Assembly (NCBI GenBank): GCA_029339505.1
Contig: JAQISU010000115.1
Span: 9,437,001-9,501,000, forward strand
Length of the DNA: 64,000 nt
DNA from: Unio delphinus
Lineage: Eukaryota; Mollusca; Bivalvia; Unionida; Unionidae
Direction: 5' to 3'
The notes under the pieces are model-generated. The model searched no databases. It was not told the DNA's origin and worked only from the letters and a program-made list of their open reading frames with translations. Position numbers and translations under genes: made by a program. Shown piece by piece: positions 50,771 through 64,000 of the stretch; positions within the stretch are counted from its first letter, which is position 1; every line of letters begins with the position of its first letter.

Positions 50771-51163
50771 ATAATTTATGAATGACAAAATGATTTTGAC
50801 AATATTTATAGGATCCAAAAAAAAGGTTTTAGATAGAAATTGAACAAATTTAAACAAACTAAACTACCTTGATATTCTTTAAAAGAAAATAATGATACTT
50901 CTTGCTTGTTATATTTAAAATATTTATATACAATTATTTTTATGCTAACAATATGTTCATTTGCACAACGACGTTCTCAAGATTAATTTTCTGGTCACAT
51001 TATCAATATTGATTTATAAAACAATCATGCTTAACAGATGATATTCTATAGAAACCGTGTACAATTTTCTAATAGTAGTTTAAATGAGATAATAAAAAAT
51101 ATATTTTTAGTTAAAGCCTAAGGTTTTAACACTGTTGGATTTAATACACACTCAGTTACACAT

Positions 51164-51303
<140 letters not shown>

Positions 51304-51472
51304 ATGCTGAGACTTTTATCAATGTTCAGTGTCTGCAATATCACGCTCTTACCAGTAAATGTTTTGTATGTTTCAATTGTTCAAGTTAATGTGTTAGTGT
51401 GCGCGGGTATAAACTGAAGGCTTGTGATAACTAGTCAATATCATCAATCATGTTTTCTCCATTACTCATGCA

Positions 51473-51528
<56 letters not shown>

Positions 51529-53535
51529 TAATAATAATAATAATGAGGTCTTTGTATAGGGCCTAAACGTTCGAAGCTCTATGCGCTTTACAACATGAAT
51601 AATGATAAGACTACACAAGAAAAACAAATGACAACAGCAATGAAATTGGAAAACATAAAAACATGCTGAAAACATATAAGATACAAAATACGATTAGGTC
51701 TCTAAGTTTGTCCCTGCAGTCGAAACAGGTGAGTTTTAAGAGCACTCTTAAAAGGGACTACTGTTGTTTGTGTCTAATTTCAATGGGCAATTAGTTCCAT
51801 GTCGCCGGGCCCTGGTATGCAAACGAACATTTTCTTTTGTTTTCATCCTGGGAACAATGAGTATACGATTATCAGAAGAAGAGCGTAAGTATCTATCTGG
51901 TGTATACACATGGGTGAGGCTCGATAGGTATGTTGGACTGGAGACTGTCATTGAAACATAGCACAGAGAACAAATTTTGTGTTTGATTCTGTATCGCATC
52001 GATAGCCAGTGTAGGATACAGAGCAGTGGTGAGGTGTGCTCTGATCAAGGTACTCTAAAGATGATCCGTACAGGTATGTTTTTAACTTTTTGAAGTTTCT
52101 GGACTAAATATTGCGACTAACCAGACAGAATTGAGTTACAATAGTCCAGTCTTGAAAGTACTAATGAACACACAACTGTTTTAGTGGCATCAACTGAAAG
52201 ATATTTATGAATGAAACTGATGCGTCTCAATTCAAGATATGCAGCCTTGCATATCTTCATGACATGTTGGTGCATTGTGAGAGTACTGTCTAGAGTAACG
52301 CCTTGGTTTCGTACTGACTGTGAGAATTTAATGTTGGTGCTGCTGATATTTATTGTCTGAGGTAAAGGATGTGAACGAGAAAGTCTTTGTGTTGTGATCA
52401 GAATAGCCTAAATTGTATCATCATTTATCTGCAGCTTGTTACATGTCATCCATGATTTCACATCAGAAATGCACCTCTCTACTCATGGATGGTAGTATCA
52501 ACGTCAGTTGGGTGGCTAAACGTGTATATTTGGGTGTCATCAGCATGCAATGGATGCGACACTGGGTAATGATATATGCCACTTGAGAGCGGCTGAATGA
52601 ATATAATGAAGAGAACAGGTCCAAGAACATATCCCTGTGGAACACCACAACATATGTCTACTGGTCTGGAATGTATTCCATTTGCAGATATAATTTGTAT
52701 CATGTTGACTAAGTCGGACTTGAGCTACTTCAGGGCCTTATTCTGAATGCCAAACACATGCTGGAGACGGTGAAGTAATATATCATGGTCTATTGTGTTA
52801 AATGCTGCATATAAATCGAGGAGAGTGAGGACTGTTACCTTTCCACTATCCAAAGCAGAGAGAATGTCATTAAATACCTTCAGAAGAGTAATTTCGTACT
52901 GTGGCAAGGGCGATATGCAGAATGTACATTGCTAAACAGACTGTTTGAATTCAAATGGGATAGAAGTTGGGTTAGAATAACCTTTTCTAAGATTTTTTAT
53001 ATGAATGGCAGATTAAAATCTGGGTGGTAGTTCTTTAAATCGTTATGGTCCAGTGTTGGTTTCTTCAGTGGCTTTACGATGGAAGTTTTGAAAAATGATG
53101 GGAATTCCCCCGATGAAAGAGAGAGATATTAATAACATCAGTTAGTGAAAGCAATATTGGGTCTAAGCACGCAAGCAGCAGTGATGTCGTAATTGGAACA
53201 AGTTCACAAAACTTTGGTGCTCTTTTCATCACGATTGTCCGTACTAAATCAATAGAAATAGGTTAAAATGCTCCAAAAGTTTGCTCCAAGTCTGCATCAT
53301 AACTGTATGGTGATGAGTCAGTTGAAATTGTGCTGTCAAGCGAATCTCTAATGGTTTGTACTTTGTCACGAAAGAAATTTGCAAATCGGTCTCGAAGGTC
53401 TAGTGGAGAGAAGGTTGTTGGAAGTTGTGTACATTTGTACCTTGACATTAGTTTGTTAGTTATCTCGAAGCGCTCTTTGCAGCTGAAATTCTCCGTGATC
53501 TTATTACTGTAGTGAGATAATTTGACTAAATGGGC
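51473..53535 (-). mobile_element. 5'-truncated L2/CR1-like non-LTR retrotransposon
   Basis: Minus-strand RT blocks appear in order. A pre-RT region lies at about 53535-53270 (LRDRFANFFRDKVQTIRDS) and RT motif A at about 52810 (LLDLYAAFNTIDHDILLH). GVPQGYVLGPVLF and ADDTQIY lie at about 52640-52540, and the typical C-terminal HVYTPDRYLRSS ... VPRMKTK at about 51890-51830. Then comes a 3' end with TTGTAAAGCGCATAGAGC and a tail seen as (AAT)n at 51473-51543 on the plus strand. Frame breaks and a changed YADD-type site (HADD) show decay. RT motif residues are otherwise preserved. Confidence 0.85.
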
Positions 53536-56500
53536 TATCAAATCGCAAAAGAGACAAGGAAATCGCCCGATTGCTTGCAAGCACCTACCGTTTACGTATT
53601 CCAGTTAACTATACGACGGTATTTCGCACAAACAAAATCATTATTGGAAAAAACATTCTCTGTGGATGCAAGTTATAATCTTTCCGCTAGTATGGGTTAC
53701 ATAAGTATTATTAAAGCAAGTTATTCGTGTATATACGTTTTACCATGCAAACATTAAGTTATTACATATTACCAACAAATGGAAGAACGGGTAATGAATA
53801 AACACAACTGGCAGCTGGCAGTAAGCTCCTTGCTTAAACTTACAAAAAGAATATTATAATTGAAGTTTGTTTTAGTACGAGGAAAGCCAGCCCCAGAATC
53901 TGACTTTGGATTATTTTAAGTACACTGATTTATTTATATGAATTCGGTCGAAATAAGGAAGCCAGTTTTGGTTCCTTTTGGTTTTTTTCAACGTGCCGAT
54001 TTCATTTTTTTGCAAAGGGGACCAACATAGTTAAGCCGGCACTGATTTCTTTTTTATCTGTTATTGTACCGGAACTTGTAAAATAAATTGAAAAAATAGA
54101 ACAATTTTCAAAGCTTCACAATCTAGTGCGTCGTGCACACACATCAATATAAGGCTCACTAGTAAATTAATTTTCAATAGTTTTATCTAAATGTTCCCTT
54201 TCAATGCTTTAAAGTGTTTTAATGTTTGACAACAAGAAGCATGTACTCCGTCTTTTGGGGATACATGCATGTCATTTTTGGTTAGCATCCTCCACAGGTA
54301 GGAAATCGTATCTAAGAGGAAGTAACAGAAACTGCTTTTGTTCATGCAAGGCAAATCAATTCTAATTAGAAAACATTTTGAGTATGACGGGCGACCATTA
54401 CATTGAGGAACTAATTTATCAAATTAACGTAACTACATGTAATAATTTGAAAATAAATATAACATGTCTATTGATCCTGACTAGACTCCGGTCAACTTTA
54501 ATCGCATGACTACTTAATATCAGTAGAGCTTCTAAATTATTATTTTACTGTTGCAGTCATAGAGATGTTTTCATATATGTCTCATATGGCTCACTATCTG
54601 GTTGATATTATTAATACCTCAACTATTTACCATCGGAAGCCCAGCAAACCTTTGGCTATGAAAATAGTTACGATGCCAAAATTTTTTTAAATTAGCATTA
54701 AACAGCATTTTAAAGAAAATGGTGCATACATTTAAAGTGTATGACTTTCATTGTTTTCAACACTTAACAGTACAAGTGTTAAAGTCCTGGGTTTCACTTA
54801 CTTTCACCTTTCTTATAAATAATATCAAAACGCACACATAAAAGCAGCCAATGTATATAAATAATGCCTTTGTAAAGACGTTTTCTTCGATCTGAACATT
54901 CTGTCTTTCAGGACAAGAATGGAAAGGAGTCATATTGTATTTTCTATCTGGAAGTTCCCATTCCCTTTCCATTTTTTTCGTGGGATGATATCAGACCCGG
55001 CCGTTACATATGTATAGAAGAAGCGTTTATTCACGGATTTTTGGATGGAACCGTTGGTATAAGGATAGAGGATCCCAGTTGTGTCAGAGTCCTAACGATC
55101 TAATTATATTACTACTACTATTACTACTACTGCTACTACTACTACTACTACTACTACTACTAGTCATTGAGCGGACATGATTAACATGCCATATAATGCA
55201 ATTAAATAATTCGAGAGATCTTTGTCGTATGTAGAACACTGAGACCTAAAGATAATTTTTCTTCAGGCTTTTATATAGACAGTGAACGTAGCGTTCAGAA
55301 GGAATGGAATAAGTCACTTGTCTAATTCTGCAAATAATGCACAAGTTGATACACTTGGCACGAGTATAATAAATCTTTTTGACACCGAGAGGCAAGGCGG
55401 TAATATATCAACTCTAAATGTAAAAGTTTTGAATGACTGTTTGAAAATTTCATCTAAATGGAACTGGCACCTCGTGCTTTTAACAATTGTTTTTTTATGG
55501 TTTTGTTTTTATTATACAGCTAGTCTGCATTTCAAGGCTTTCTGCTCTGATGTTAATGATCAGTACATATGTTTAAGGAAAATGTATAATTGCAGAATGT
55601 TGTGAGTCTGAAAAGAGAGTTAAATGCTGATTACAATTTAATAGCCTATTGTGATACTAGATTATTTTTGCTACGACTCTATGGTCTTCAAAAAAGTAAT
55701 ATAAAAGAGTGTAAACCAACAACCCTTAAATATTCAATAAATAATTTATTTTCTTAAACTAAAAGGTAAAGATGTGTAAAAAGAATTTATGGCATTGCGA
55801 ACTAAATCCCCCAAAGTCCTAGAATTACAAACCCAGGTCCTAATATTTAAAGTTTTTAATAAACTTTAGTGGAAATTTAAATTAAATCCAATGCTGAAAG
55901 TGTCGATGTTCCTATGGTGGCCTTTGTCGTGGTGATGTACCAACAATATACTGTTGAATTACAATAGTATACTCCAAGACGTACGTTCTTATTTGAAATT
56001 TTACATAAATTCAAATCTTTATCTACAAGAATGCTATTTCTGATATGCACTTTGTATGTGCTATGACTAAATAATTTGGATAAGTCAATGCCAGACATAA
56101 ACAAATTTTGGACACAACAATAATACAACTGAAAGCACAATTAATAAAGATTTTTGATAACAAGATTTCATAGTCTCTACATGAACTCTGATCACAATTA
56201 ACAATTTCTGAAAATATATTTTACCTAATGGAAAATAACCTTCTAGAAGGCCTCCAATGTTTATAAAATAAAAGTTTAGTTATAACCGTAAAATTCTAAC
56301 ACAAAATACAGTGGAAAAACAGGTAGATCTTGCAATTCAGGTGAAATTTCTAAAGTTCAAAACTCAGATTTAGAAAGGCATGCTGTTTACGAATTCAAAA
56401 TCATATACTCAGTTCAGGTAGACGATGGACTTGAGTTTGGACAAGGTCAAGTGCAACATGCAACGTCCAACATGCAACGTTACAATATTAATAGCAAAGA

Positions 56501-57645
56501 AAGAAAAACCTATGCAAATTAAATATGCATAACATTGATATGTCAGGATGTTATTCACGAAAATTTGAATTTCCAAATCAATGTTTTTTTTAATCTCGAC
56601 GTACTGTTTAACAGTTTGAATTAGTTACATTTTAATATTGTAATCAAGTTTAATCTTTATTTTCATGTTTACTTTAAATATTATTTATTTTTATTGTGCA
56701 ACTTTATTTCTTATTAGTGTTTTAGTTCAATTGTTTTATTGTTTAGTTTGCTTTTAATTTTCCAGTTTGCTTTTTTTCTCTCTGTTTATTCAGATAGTTA
56801 ATTCTTCGTATTTTAATTTTTTCTTATCTTTTAAAGATGCCAGTTTAGACTTTGCCTACATGTTGCCCACAATATTCAAAGTATATATTTGTGCAAAATA
56901 TATTTTAAATAGTATTTTGTGTTATGACTTTTTTCTCCGATCATGCATTTATGAAAAATTGATTTTTGTTTCAATGTTTTTCATGTCAGTTTTGTTTTAA
57001 GAATAATTATTGCAATTGATTTCTGTGCTGCTGTTGTTGTGTTAGCCTCAGACTTGAAATATTTCTTACTCTACCATTTAGATGAAATATTCCGGAAGAT
57101 ATTTGTGTTCTCCCAATTCTGTCTCTATTTTGGTATTTCAGCATTACTTTTAGTACAGACTAAAATAAGTCATCTTTGATCAGTAAAGAGCGTGTTGACT
57201 AGCATGTGTATATATTGATTGATATATATGGGTGAAAAGCTGTAGTTATTCGTGTTGGCCAGACAAAATTTGTTGGTCAGCAGATGTGAATATTGTCCAA
57301 GAGGTCAATATATGTCATGGTTTGTATGAGTATGTGATGACCAGTAAGATTGTGTTGGTCAGTAGGTGTGAGTGTTGGTCAGTTTTTTTTAGCCGTTTGT
57401 CCCTAGTGGGACCAACAATGGTAAATCCACCTTACTTTGTCCCCATTATGTCATGAAATGATAAGCCTATCGATGTGTTAGCATTACATTAGCCATGTCG
57501 TCTTAGTACCATGTTTTGTACATTTTGCATGCGTAGCTTTGCCACCAAACTGGCTACAGTCTATACTAAACTGCTTGCGCGTGTTATATCCATATTTGTT
57601 CCACGATTAATACAGAAGTAGTCTTAATTACCTGCCTGCTTTTGT
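53536..57645. other. no recognised gene; one weak ORF and a (TAC)n tract
   Basis: A frame at 55282-55605 (107 codons, starting with GTG after an acceptor-like CAG, with one hydrophobic segment) might be an exon but has no recognised domain. A short (CTA)n tract is at about 55108-55163. Confidence 0.4.
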
Positions 57646-57648
57646 TTA

Positions 57649-57757
<109 letters not shown>

Positions 57758-58409
57758 ATAGAGACGTATCGATTAAGCACAGGCTGTTCATGTATTAGAA
57801 TAATGTATAATAGAAATCAAGGATATTATAGAACTAATATTGTTGCAGGCCTTGAACTATCAAGTAACAACGAAAGCAGCCAGTCAAACCGTTACATCAA
57901 TATTGATATTTTTATCACATGCTTAGATGCTATTTTCATCACATCAGACGATTTTGTTTAATATAAAAATACTTTTATAATGTAGGCTCAAAATATTATT
58001 TTTTATATTTGTAAAATGTTTATTTCATGTATTGACCAGTGGACAGGCTTAGAATAATCCTTTACAACATTAGCTGGTTGGCGTTTGACATTTCAGCACA
58101 GAAGCAGCAGCCTAAGATTCTCTCGTTATCAACATCTATATGAAAATAAAAGAATACTAACAAATAAATTACAACTAAACGCGTAAAATCTTTCAAAGAT
58201 ATACGTTCATTGAAACGCCAGTTTACACTAAAACCATACGGAAATGTTTTACTTCCTCGTTCAAATTATGGTCGTTGTTGAAATAATATTCTCTAAACTT
58301 TCGGTCACATTGATATATTATCATATACAATGGATAATGTATTATTCCAGGTATACTGGATAACGCTCTTTTTCTTTTTAATTAACTTCAGAAATTTACG
58401 TCAAACATT

Positions 58410-58625
58410 TAACATTCAAATTGATGTTGACGGGTTTACAAACATATTGATACTACAAATTGATGTTGACGTGTTTACAAACATATTGATACTACAAATT
58501 GATGTTGACGTGTTTACAAACATATTGATACTACAAATTGATGTTGACGTGTTTACAAACATATTAATCCTATAAGTTGATGTTGAGTGTTTACAAACAT
58601 ATTGGTACTAAAAATTGATGTTGAC
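58410..58625 (+). repeat. 39-bp minisatellite, about five copies
   Basis: Unit around ATTGATGTTGACGTGTTTAC and AAACATATTGATACTACAA. Length is a multiple of three, giving a 13-residue repeat frame, but no gene is supported. Confidence 0.85.
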
Positions 58626-61525
58626 GTGTTTACCCTTGTATTCTCTTGCATATTAGCATTTAAGGTTCAACATGTAAGCAGCTCACAAATCACGCCATGA
58701 AGAATAAATCAAGGCTACAAGTACTGAAACAAATATTAGACAAGATTTGCATTTTTCGTTCATGCAAATTAACTTTCCGATGATTGTTGTTGTGTCAAAA
58801 AAGGTTATAAACGTTTCATTGAATTTAAAATCATATATTTCATATTAGCATTTAGCAGATAAAGGTATTGGTGATAAAAAATGATAGATGAATCGCCAAA
58901 ACCAAGGTAACCATATTGAATCCATAAGGTAACCATATTGACTCCATAGGAAAAAATCTTCCATCAAACTAATTGAATACCATTAAACAACATGTTCACA
59001 TGTCAATTAAAAAGCGACCATTTTTAATTAGTTTAAGTTAATTATAATAATTTCAAGTAAATAGGACTAAATACGTTTTCAAATTCAATTCATGTAGTTG
59101 ATTTAGCTATACAGTATTAATCTTGCTGCCGACAGTCAACACTGTACTGGCCATGAACAAGATTAACTAGACATTTGATGCTTTCGAATACAGTACAATT
59201 GTTAACAGTTGGTATAAGATAGGTGGAATCGATAAGTCAATCATTATGCATGAATTATATAATTATTAATCATGAATATTATATATATCCTGGCTGATTT
59301 CTGTAATATGCAAACTGCATTTAACCACAATAAACCGATCCAGTTTTAAAAGGTCAGTTTCTGCTCACAAAACAGCACGAACCCATTCCAGTTTGTTATG
59401 TTTTCTACAGTTTAAAAACTGCGGACATAGCAGAAGGTACAAAAATCTGTTACAGTTTCTCTCGTGTTCTGACAGCGTCAAGAATACAGAGGCACCAAAT
59501 GTCAATAGATTTCCAGTTTTCAACTTTTTGTAGCGGTTTCTGTAACACATAAACTCTAGAAATCAAAGAATATCCTACTTTAACATTCTTTGAAAATTTT
59601 TTGGGAACATTGAAATACCCAAACAAAATAATCTTTTTCTTTCTAATGAATCTTTGCCATCTACATAGCAAGGAAACTACAAAATATGTGAACATGCATT
59701 TATTCCAGTTTTCTAGCAGTTTGTGTAGTTCCGAAATCAAGAAATCACCTTGAAAATAATGTAGTATTTCGCTTGAAATATAAGGATAATGTGCACAAAG
59801 GAGATCGACGCAATCTGTGTGTTATTAAACAACTAATGCCATTTTAAACTCAGTACTAAACTATAACAGAAAACTTCCAATGCCAGTGTCTGAGATCGTG
59901 TTGAAGCATTAGTTAGAAAAATAGAACTTAATAAGAGGTATCATTCTTACATCGACATTCTTTTTTTCGTATATGAAATTGCATAAGAGTGAAAACTGTT
60001 AACATCTTTACCCAAATATTAATAATACCAAATACGCACACTGAGTAAATAAGGAGAAACATTTCAATTCTTAATATACTATTCTCTACATAAACCTCAC
60101 CCTTGTAAATAATTATATCGTTACTGCTAACTCCACTCTTTTTAGCGATTTAAATGTTTTATTGATAAGTATTGATAGACTCTTTATAACACGGTTTTAG
60201 CACCAAAAACATATTTTTGAAACTATAGTATTCTTCCTAAACTAATCCTCTCCATAACTGTGTAATAGGTGTGGTTTCCGTTGTCCATTCTCATTTATTG
60301 GGGTACATTTTCAGTGTATCTGGATTACATTCATTTCATCCATTTTGTGTTCTTAGTGTGTAACTTTGTTTTGACCTTCTGACTGCAATACGTTTAAATG
60401 CGTATACTTCAAAAAATCAGAAGATCGACTTCCCTCGAACATTTATATATACGTTAAGGAAATACCGCTATACAAAAGCATTTTTGTAAGAAGCAAGACC
60501 TCTCTTTACTATTGGTAAAGATGCAGATGCAAACTTTGTTTCCTTTATTGCTTTACACTTAATTGCATTGACATATACAGGGTTTTAAGTCATGATGGTG
60601 TGTTTAGTTGTATTTCATTACTTTTCACTTTCGCAGCGCTCCTTCCGTCATCCTCCAACGCCATCACATCCAATCCCAACCCCCACACACATAGTACGGA
60701 CCGCATCAAGAATACAAAAACGATCTTATGTTTTAAAATATGTTGCACCTCTCACCATATCTACAAGACTATTCGTAACGGTCCGGATAGAGCTTTGGTT
60801 ACTGTTTGCATAATGAAAGAGTGAAAAAAGTTCACAATTTAAAAAGTGAAAAAAGAAATTAAATATTAAAAACAATTATGGCCAAAAACACCTTAATAAA
60901 ATTTAACAAACACTGAATAAATTCAGCAAATAAGAAAAGAAGCTGTACAAATAAATAGTAAACAAAATCGTAAGAAAATTGTAAAATACATTTTTCATCA
61001 TTTAAATAAATAAAATGTTACATGATTATTGAATATTCACATACACGCAAAATAAATTTAAACGAAACTTTAAAGAGTTTGCATTTTTTTATAAAATGAA
61101 TCACTGATAATAAATATTTTAAAAAGTGAAAAACATGTAAAATATTTACCGATATGTGAAATATCTTAAACAAGTATATAATGTTTCAAAAATAATAAAA
61201 TTTGAAACAAATTGTGAACGGACAAATTAATCATGAAAGTTTTAAAAAATGATTGGAAATTAAAACCTTAAAAACACCTTTTGACTATAATTAATTAAAG
61301 AACAAAATATGCAAAACAACACAAACGTGATTAAACACAGAACTGTAAGAGAAAGTTTTAGAATTAAAAAACAAAATGTAAACAAAACAAAATTAGTTCA
61401 TTCAATGACTTGCAAAATTCCAAAACGTATGTAACAAAAATGTTTTTCAATAATTAGACACAAAGTTTAGGAAGTAAAACAAAGTTACAAAATAAATAAA
61501 ATGGTAAAAATTACATTACAGAATA
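58626..61525. other. no recognised features
   Basis: Very AT-rich, especially 60830-61525; no gene or RNA supported. Confidence 0.5.
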
Positions 61526-61528
61526 ATA

Positions 61529-62480
61529 TTTGAAAAGAACTACTTGAGATTAGCTCAAAGCAACACAACTAGTATGAAACCTAGTTGGATCCAAGAATGA
61601 GTATGCCAAACAGAGAAACTAAAAGTCTTTTCATGAAGTTTCCGACAAACTATGGACACATTTGACTTTGAATCTGATATTATGAAAACAAAATGCAACT
61701 TTATGTTCGGTTTTTATGTATTTCAGTATAACTGAATATCAATAGAGATCTAAAGATTATGGGCAATGGCACGGAATTATGTCAATCCTTTGATTTCTTA
61801 AATACATGTACTCCGCTTTTGTTTTGTGTAGATTAAAGATCGAAAATATAAAACAGTTATTTTAGTTTCTGATAATATTTCAAACGTTTGTAAGTGTCAT
61901 TATGGGGCGACTAGACCTTAAATATAACTTAAGTTCATTCATCTCAAGTAGTTCTTTTCAAAAATATCTAATCGTTTCCATTCTAAACAAAACATCTCGC
62001 TACCATAGGGTGTAATATCATCTGTTCTTGTATCAACAATTGAAACAGACACTTCTAGTAGACAAACTTTCTATATGATTTGAGCATGGCTATAATGAAT
62101 TGTTCAAGACATTTATGGTTCGCGTTTATTGTTAGCTATTTGTTTGAAACTTTTAAATGTATTAACCATTGATAAGTTTTCAAACACCTGTGATACAATA
62201 TCATTACTCTCTATACTGAATGATTTAAAGAATTGTTTAGATGTAATCAAGGATTGTACGTAATAAAGGTATTAGAGTAGATTTAATGTTTTATACGCTG
62301 TAAGCATAAACAAATATCTAATCGTTTCCATTCTAAACAAAACATCTCGCTCTGAGACAAATTTAAACATTTAAGACAAATTAAGGTCTAGTCGCCCCAT
62401 AATGACACTTACAAACGTTTGAAATATTATCAGAAACTAAAATAACTGTTTTATATTTTCGATCTTTAATCTAACACAAG
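61529..62480. repeat. compound foldback (nested inverted and direct repeats)
   Basis: A 95-bp inverted pair lies at 61826-61920 and 62381-62480, nearly identical (e.g. GTCATTATGGGGCGACTAGA). A perfect 22-bp inverted pair is at 61529-61550 and 61941-61962, and a direct pair of about 40 bp at 61961-62001 and 62312-62351. Looks like a MITE/foldback element, possibly with nested insertions. Confidence 0.7.
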
Positions 62481-63270
62481 TATATTTTGTGATCCATTAG
62501 TATGTCCATTCTTGGAAAAATGTGAAGATTATTTTGAAGAAACTTAGAATTAAAAGAGATCATCTTGGTTCCATTAGTGAAGGATAAACCCGACTATTAG
62601 TATCACATCATTTTACACAATACATATTAGTATTTACAGCTTGCAGTCAAGATTTCTACTTAGTAAAATACTAGTTTCGGATGATATTCGCACTTGCAAT
62701 TAAAACATATTCGTTATAATGTTTTGAGACAATTATTGATGCTTTTATAGAGGTAACGGTGAACATTTGAAAAACATTTGATCGAACATTACCCATTTAG
62801 TGAAACTAATTACCATTCCTGGAAGGATTATGCTTAAAGAAATTCTAGATTTTCATCACTGCTCTCAGCCGTCCATCCCAATTACGTTTCCTCATACCAA
62901 GTGCACATACCCATATATCTAGAATTCTTAGACATCGATACGTAATCAAAAACATGTCCATCACTATTATACTATAGTGATGATTAAAGAACCTACCATA
63001 ATTCAATGGCGAACATGCCAACATTAACTTAACTTTTACTGCCGGTAAATTCACAACCCCAGGCTATCTATCTCTGCTCAGAGTTGTCGGTGGTTTTCCA
63101 TTCATGCCAATATCAAACTTGCAATGCGCGCATATACGTCTTACAAATGAGTCATATTTAATTGTACTATAACACAACTAAATAAAATCTCTGTCTAAGG
63201 ACTATACAGGACTCCAGCATTGTACGTTTTGCTTACTTGACACGGCGTTCATATGTTAAGAAACCATTAA
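62481..63270. other. no recognised features
   Basis: A minus-strand 69-codon frame (62845-63054) has no domain. Confidence 0.5.
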
Positions 63271-63276
63271 TGCCAT

Positions 63277-64000
63277 GTGATTACGACACTCAATATCAAA
63301 ATAGGCAGCCGCCTGCCTGATCACTGCTCCATTTACACAGCTGAATTATGGGCCATCCTGGAATCTTTAAAATGGATACTAGAAAATAAATCAGATAAGA
63401 CCTTGATTATTAGTGATTCACTAAGTGTCCTAAAATCAATACAATGCAATAATACTAAATCAAGAGAAAACTTTCTTAATCAAATTAACCAAATAATTAA
63501 AATACTCGATACTCAAAACATAACAGTAGAGTTTCTATGGATACCATCTCACATGGACATAAAAGGCAATGAATTAGCTGACCAATGAGACAAGAGTAAA
63601 CTCACTGAACCTAATTACTTGCCACTAAAGTATACTCCAACAGAAATTAACAATTTAATCTATACACTGATAAATCAAAAGTGGCAAAAAGGATTGGAAC
63701 AATAATAAACAAGGGAGATTTTTACATAGTATTGTCAAAGAGGTCAATAGAAATATCCTGATACCCAGTTCCAGCAGTTATGAACAATCTAAACTAAATA
63801 TGATAATTCTTGGAAAAACAAAATTAGCTAATAGTTTTGGAAAATATATAGGACCTTTTCTGCACAACATCAACTGCTTCCACTGTAATGTACCGGAATA
63901 TCTGTACCATATATTCAATAACTGTAACAATACGAAAAAAGAAAGAGACCTATTCATAACTAAACAATTAGAACTTGCCGCACCAAGTACATATCCAGAA
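63277..64000 (+). mobile_element. non-LTR retrotransposon RNase H fragment, truncated by the window edge
   Basis: A 103-codon frame gives CSIYTAELWAI, LIISDSLSVL and WIPSHMDIKGNELAD, matching an RNase H domain, and then a TGA breaks the frame at 63586-63588. Retroelement-like sequence continues (SKLTEPN region, WQKG) to 64000, so the element runs off the window. The 5' part (RT) is absent. Confidence 0.75.

Noticed and set aside
60592..60824. Two overlapping frames of about 73 codons
   Set aside because: No domain, promoter or coding bias.

Overview
This is a eukaryotic genomic window, AT-rich and full of microsatellites ((TA)n, (CATA)n, (GA)n, (GATA)n), minisatellites, SINE-like repeats and retrotransposon relics. 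No rRNA or bacterial operon is seen. The repeats, including two tRNA-derived SINE candidates with (CAA)n or (CA)n tails, fit an invertebrate, most likely a mollusc; that is inference and I cannot name a species.

The main content is one complete, apparently intact Polinton/Maverick (polintovirus) at 15962-36425, about 20.46 kb. It has near-identical terminal inverted repeats starting AGTAGTAAT, flanked by a 6-bp target duplication with one mismatch (CATGCT/TATGCT). It is visibly richer in GC than its surroundings and intronless. It carries the full Polinton core: protein-primed DNA polymerase B, A32-like packaging ATPase, chromodomain integrase, adenain-like protease, penton (minor) and major capsid proteins and a pX/pVI-like minor virion protein. 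It also has several small virion-type proteins, including four tandem basic paralogues with a shared core. Accessory genes include a BIR-domain (IAP-like) protein, a short ORF with a Bcl-2 BH1-like stretch, a two-zinc-knuckle protein on the opposite strand and five small terminal genes.

The most striking signal is at the ends of the Polinton. All five terminal genes (one minus and one plus at the left, three plus at the right) are followed within about 15-45 nt of their stop by a 16-nt stem-loop matching the replication-dependent histone mRNA 3' stem-loop (six-bp stem, UYUC loop). Each stem-loop is followed by a purine-rich GAAAAGA(A) element where the U7-binding histone downstream element would lie. 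The two left genes are divergent from a shared CCAAT/CRE/TATA promoter, like histone gene pairs. The three right genes share an upstream box (GTGTTTTCCATCACGTCCGCG) just before a TATA. I infer that the element borrows host S-phase histone-type 3' processing for its terminal, probably early, genes, while the central structural genes use TATA-like promoters without these signals.

The left flank (1-15961) holds a solo LTR in a TA tract, a SINE candidate and a frameshifted THAP/DDE_Tnp_4 transposase relic. It also has a decayed capsid-like gene relic, a 69-bp coding-like minisatellite and an apparently intact Penelope-like element with an RT/GIY-YIG ORF between two TA tracts. The right flank (36432-64000) holds (CATA)n with an associated dispersed repeat family, a Ty3/gypsy fragment, a 1.1-kb minisatellite and a second SINE candidate. 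Further right are a small MYND-finger ORF, a possible host exon, a 5'-truncated L2/CR1-like retrotransposon on the minus strand, a foldback structure and an RNase H fragment of another non-LTR element at the window edge.
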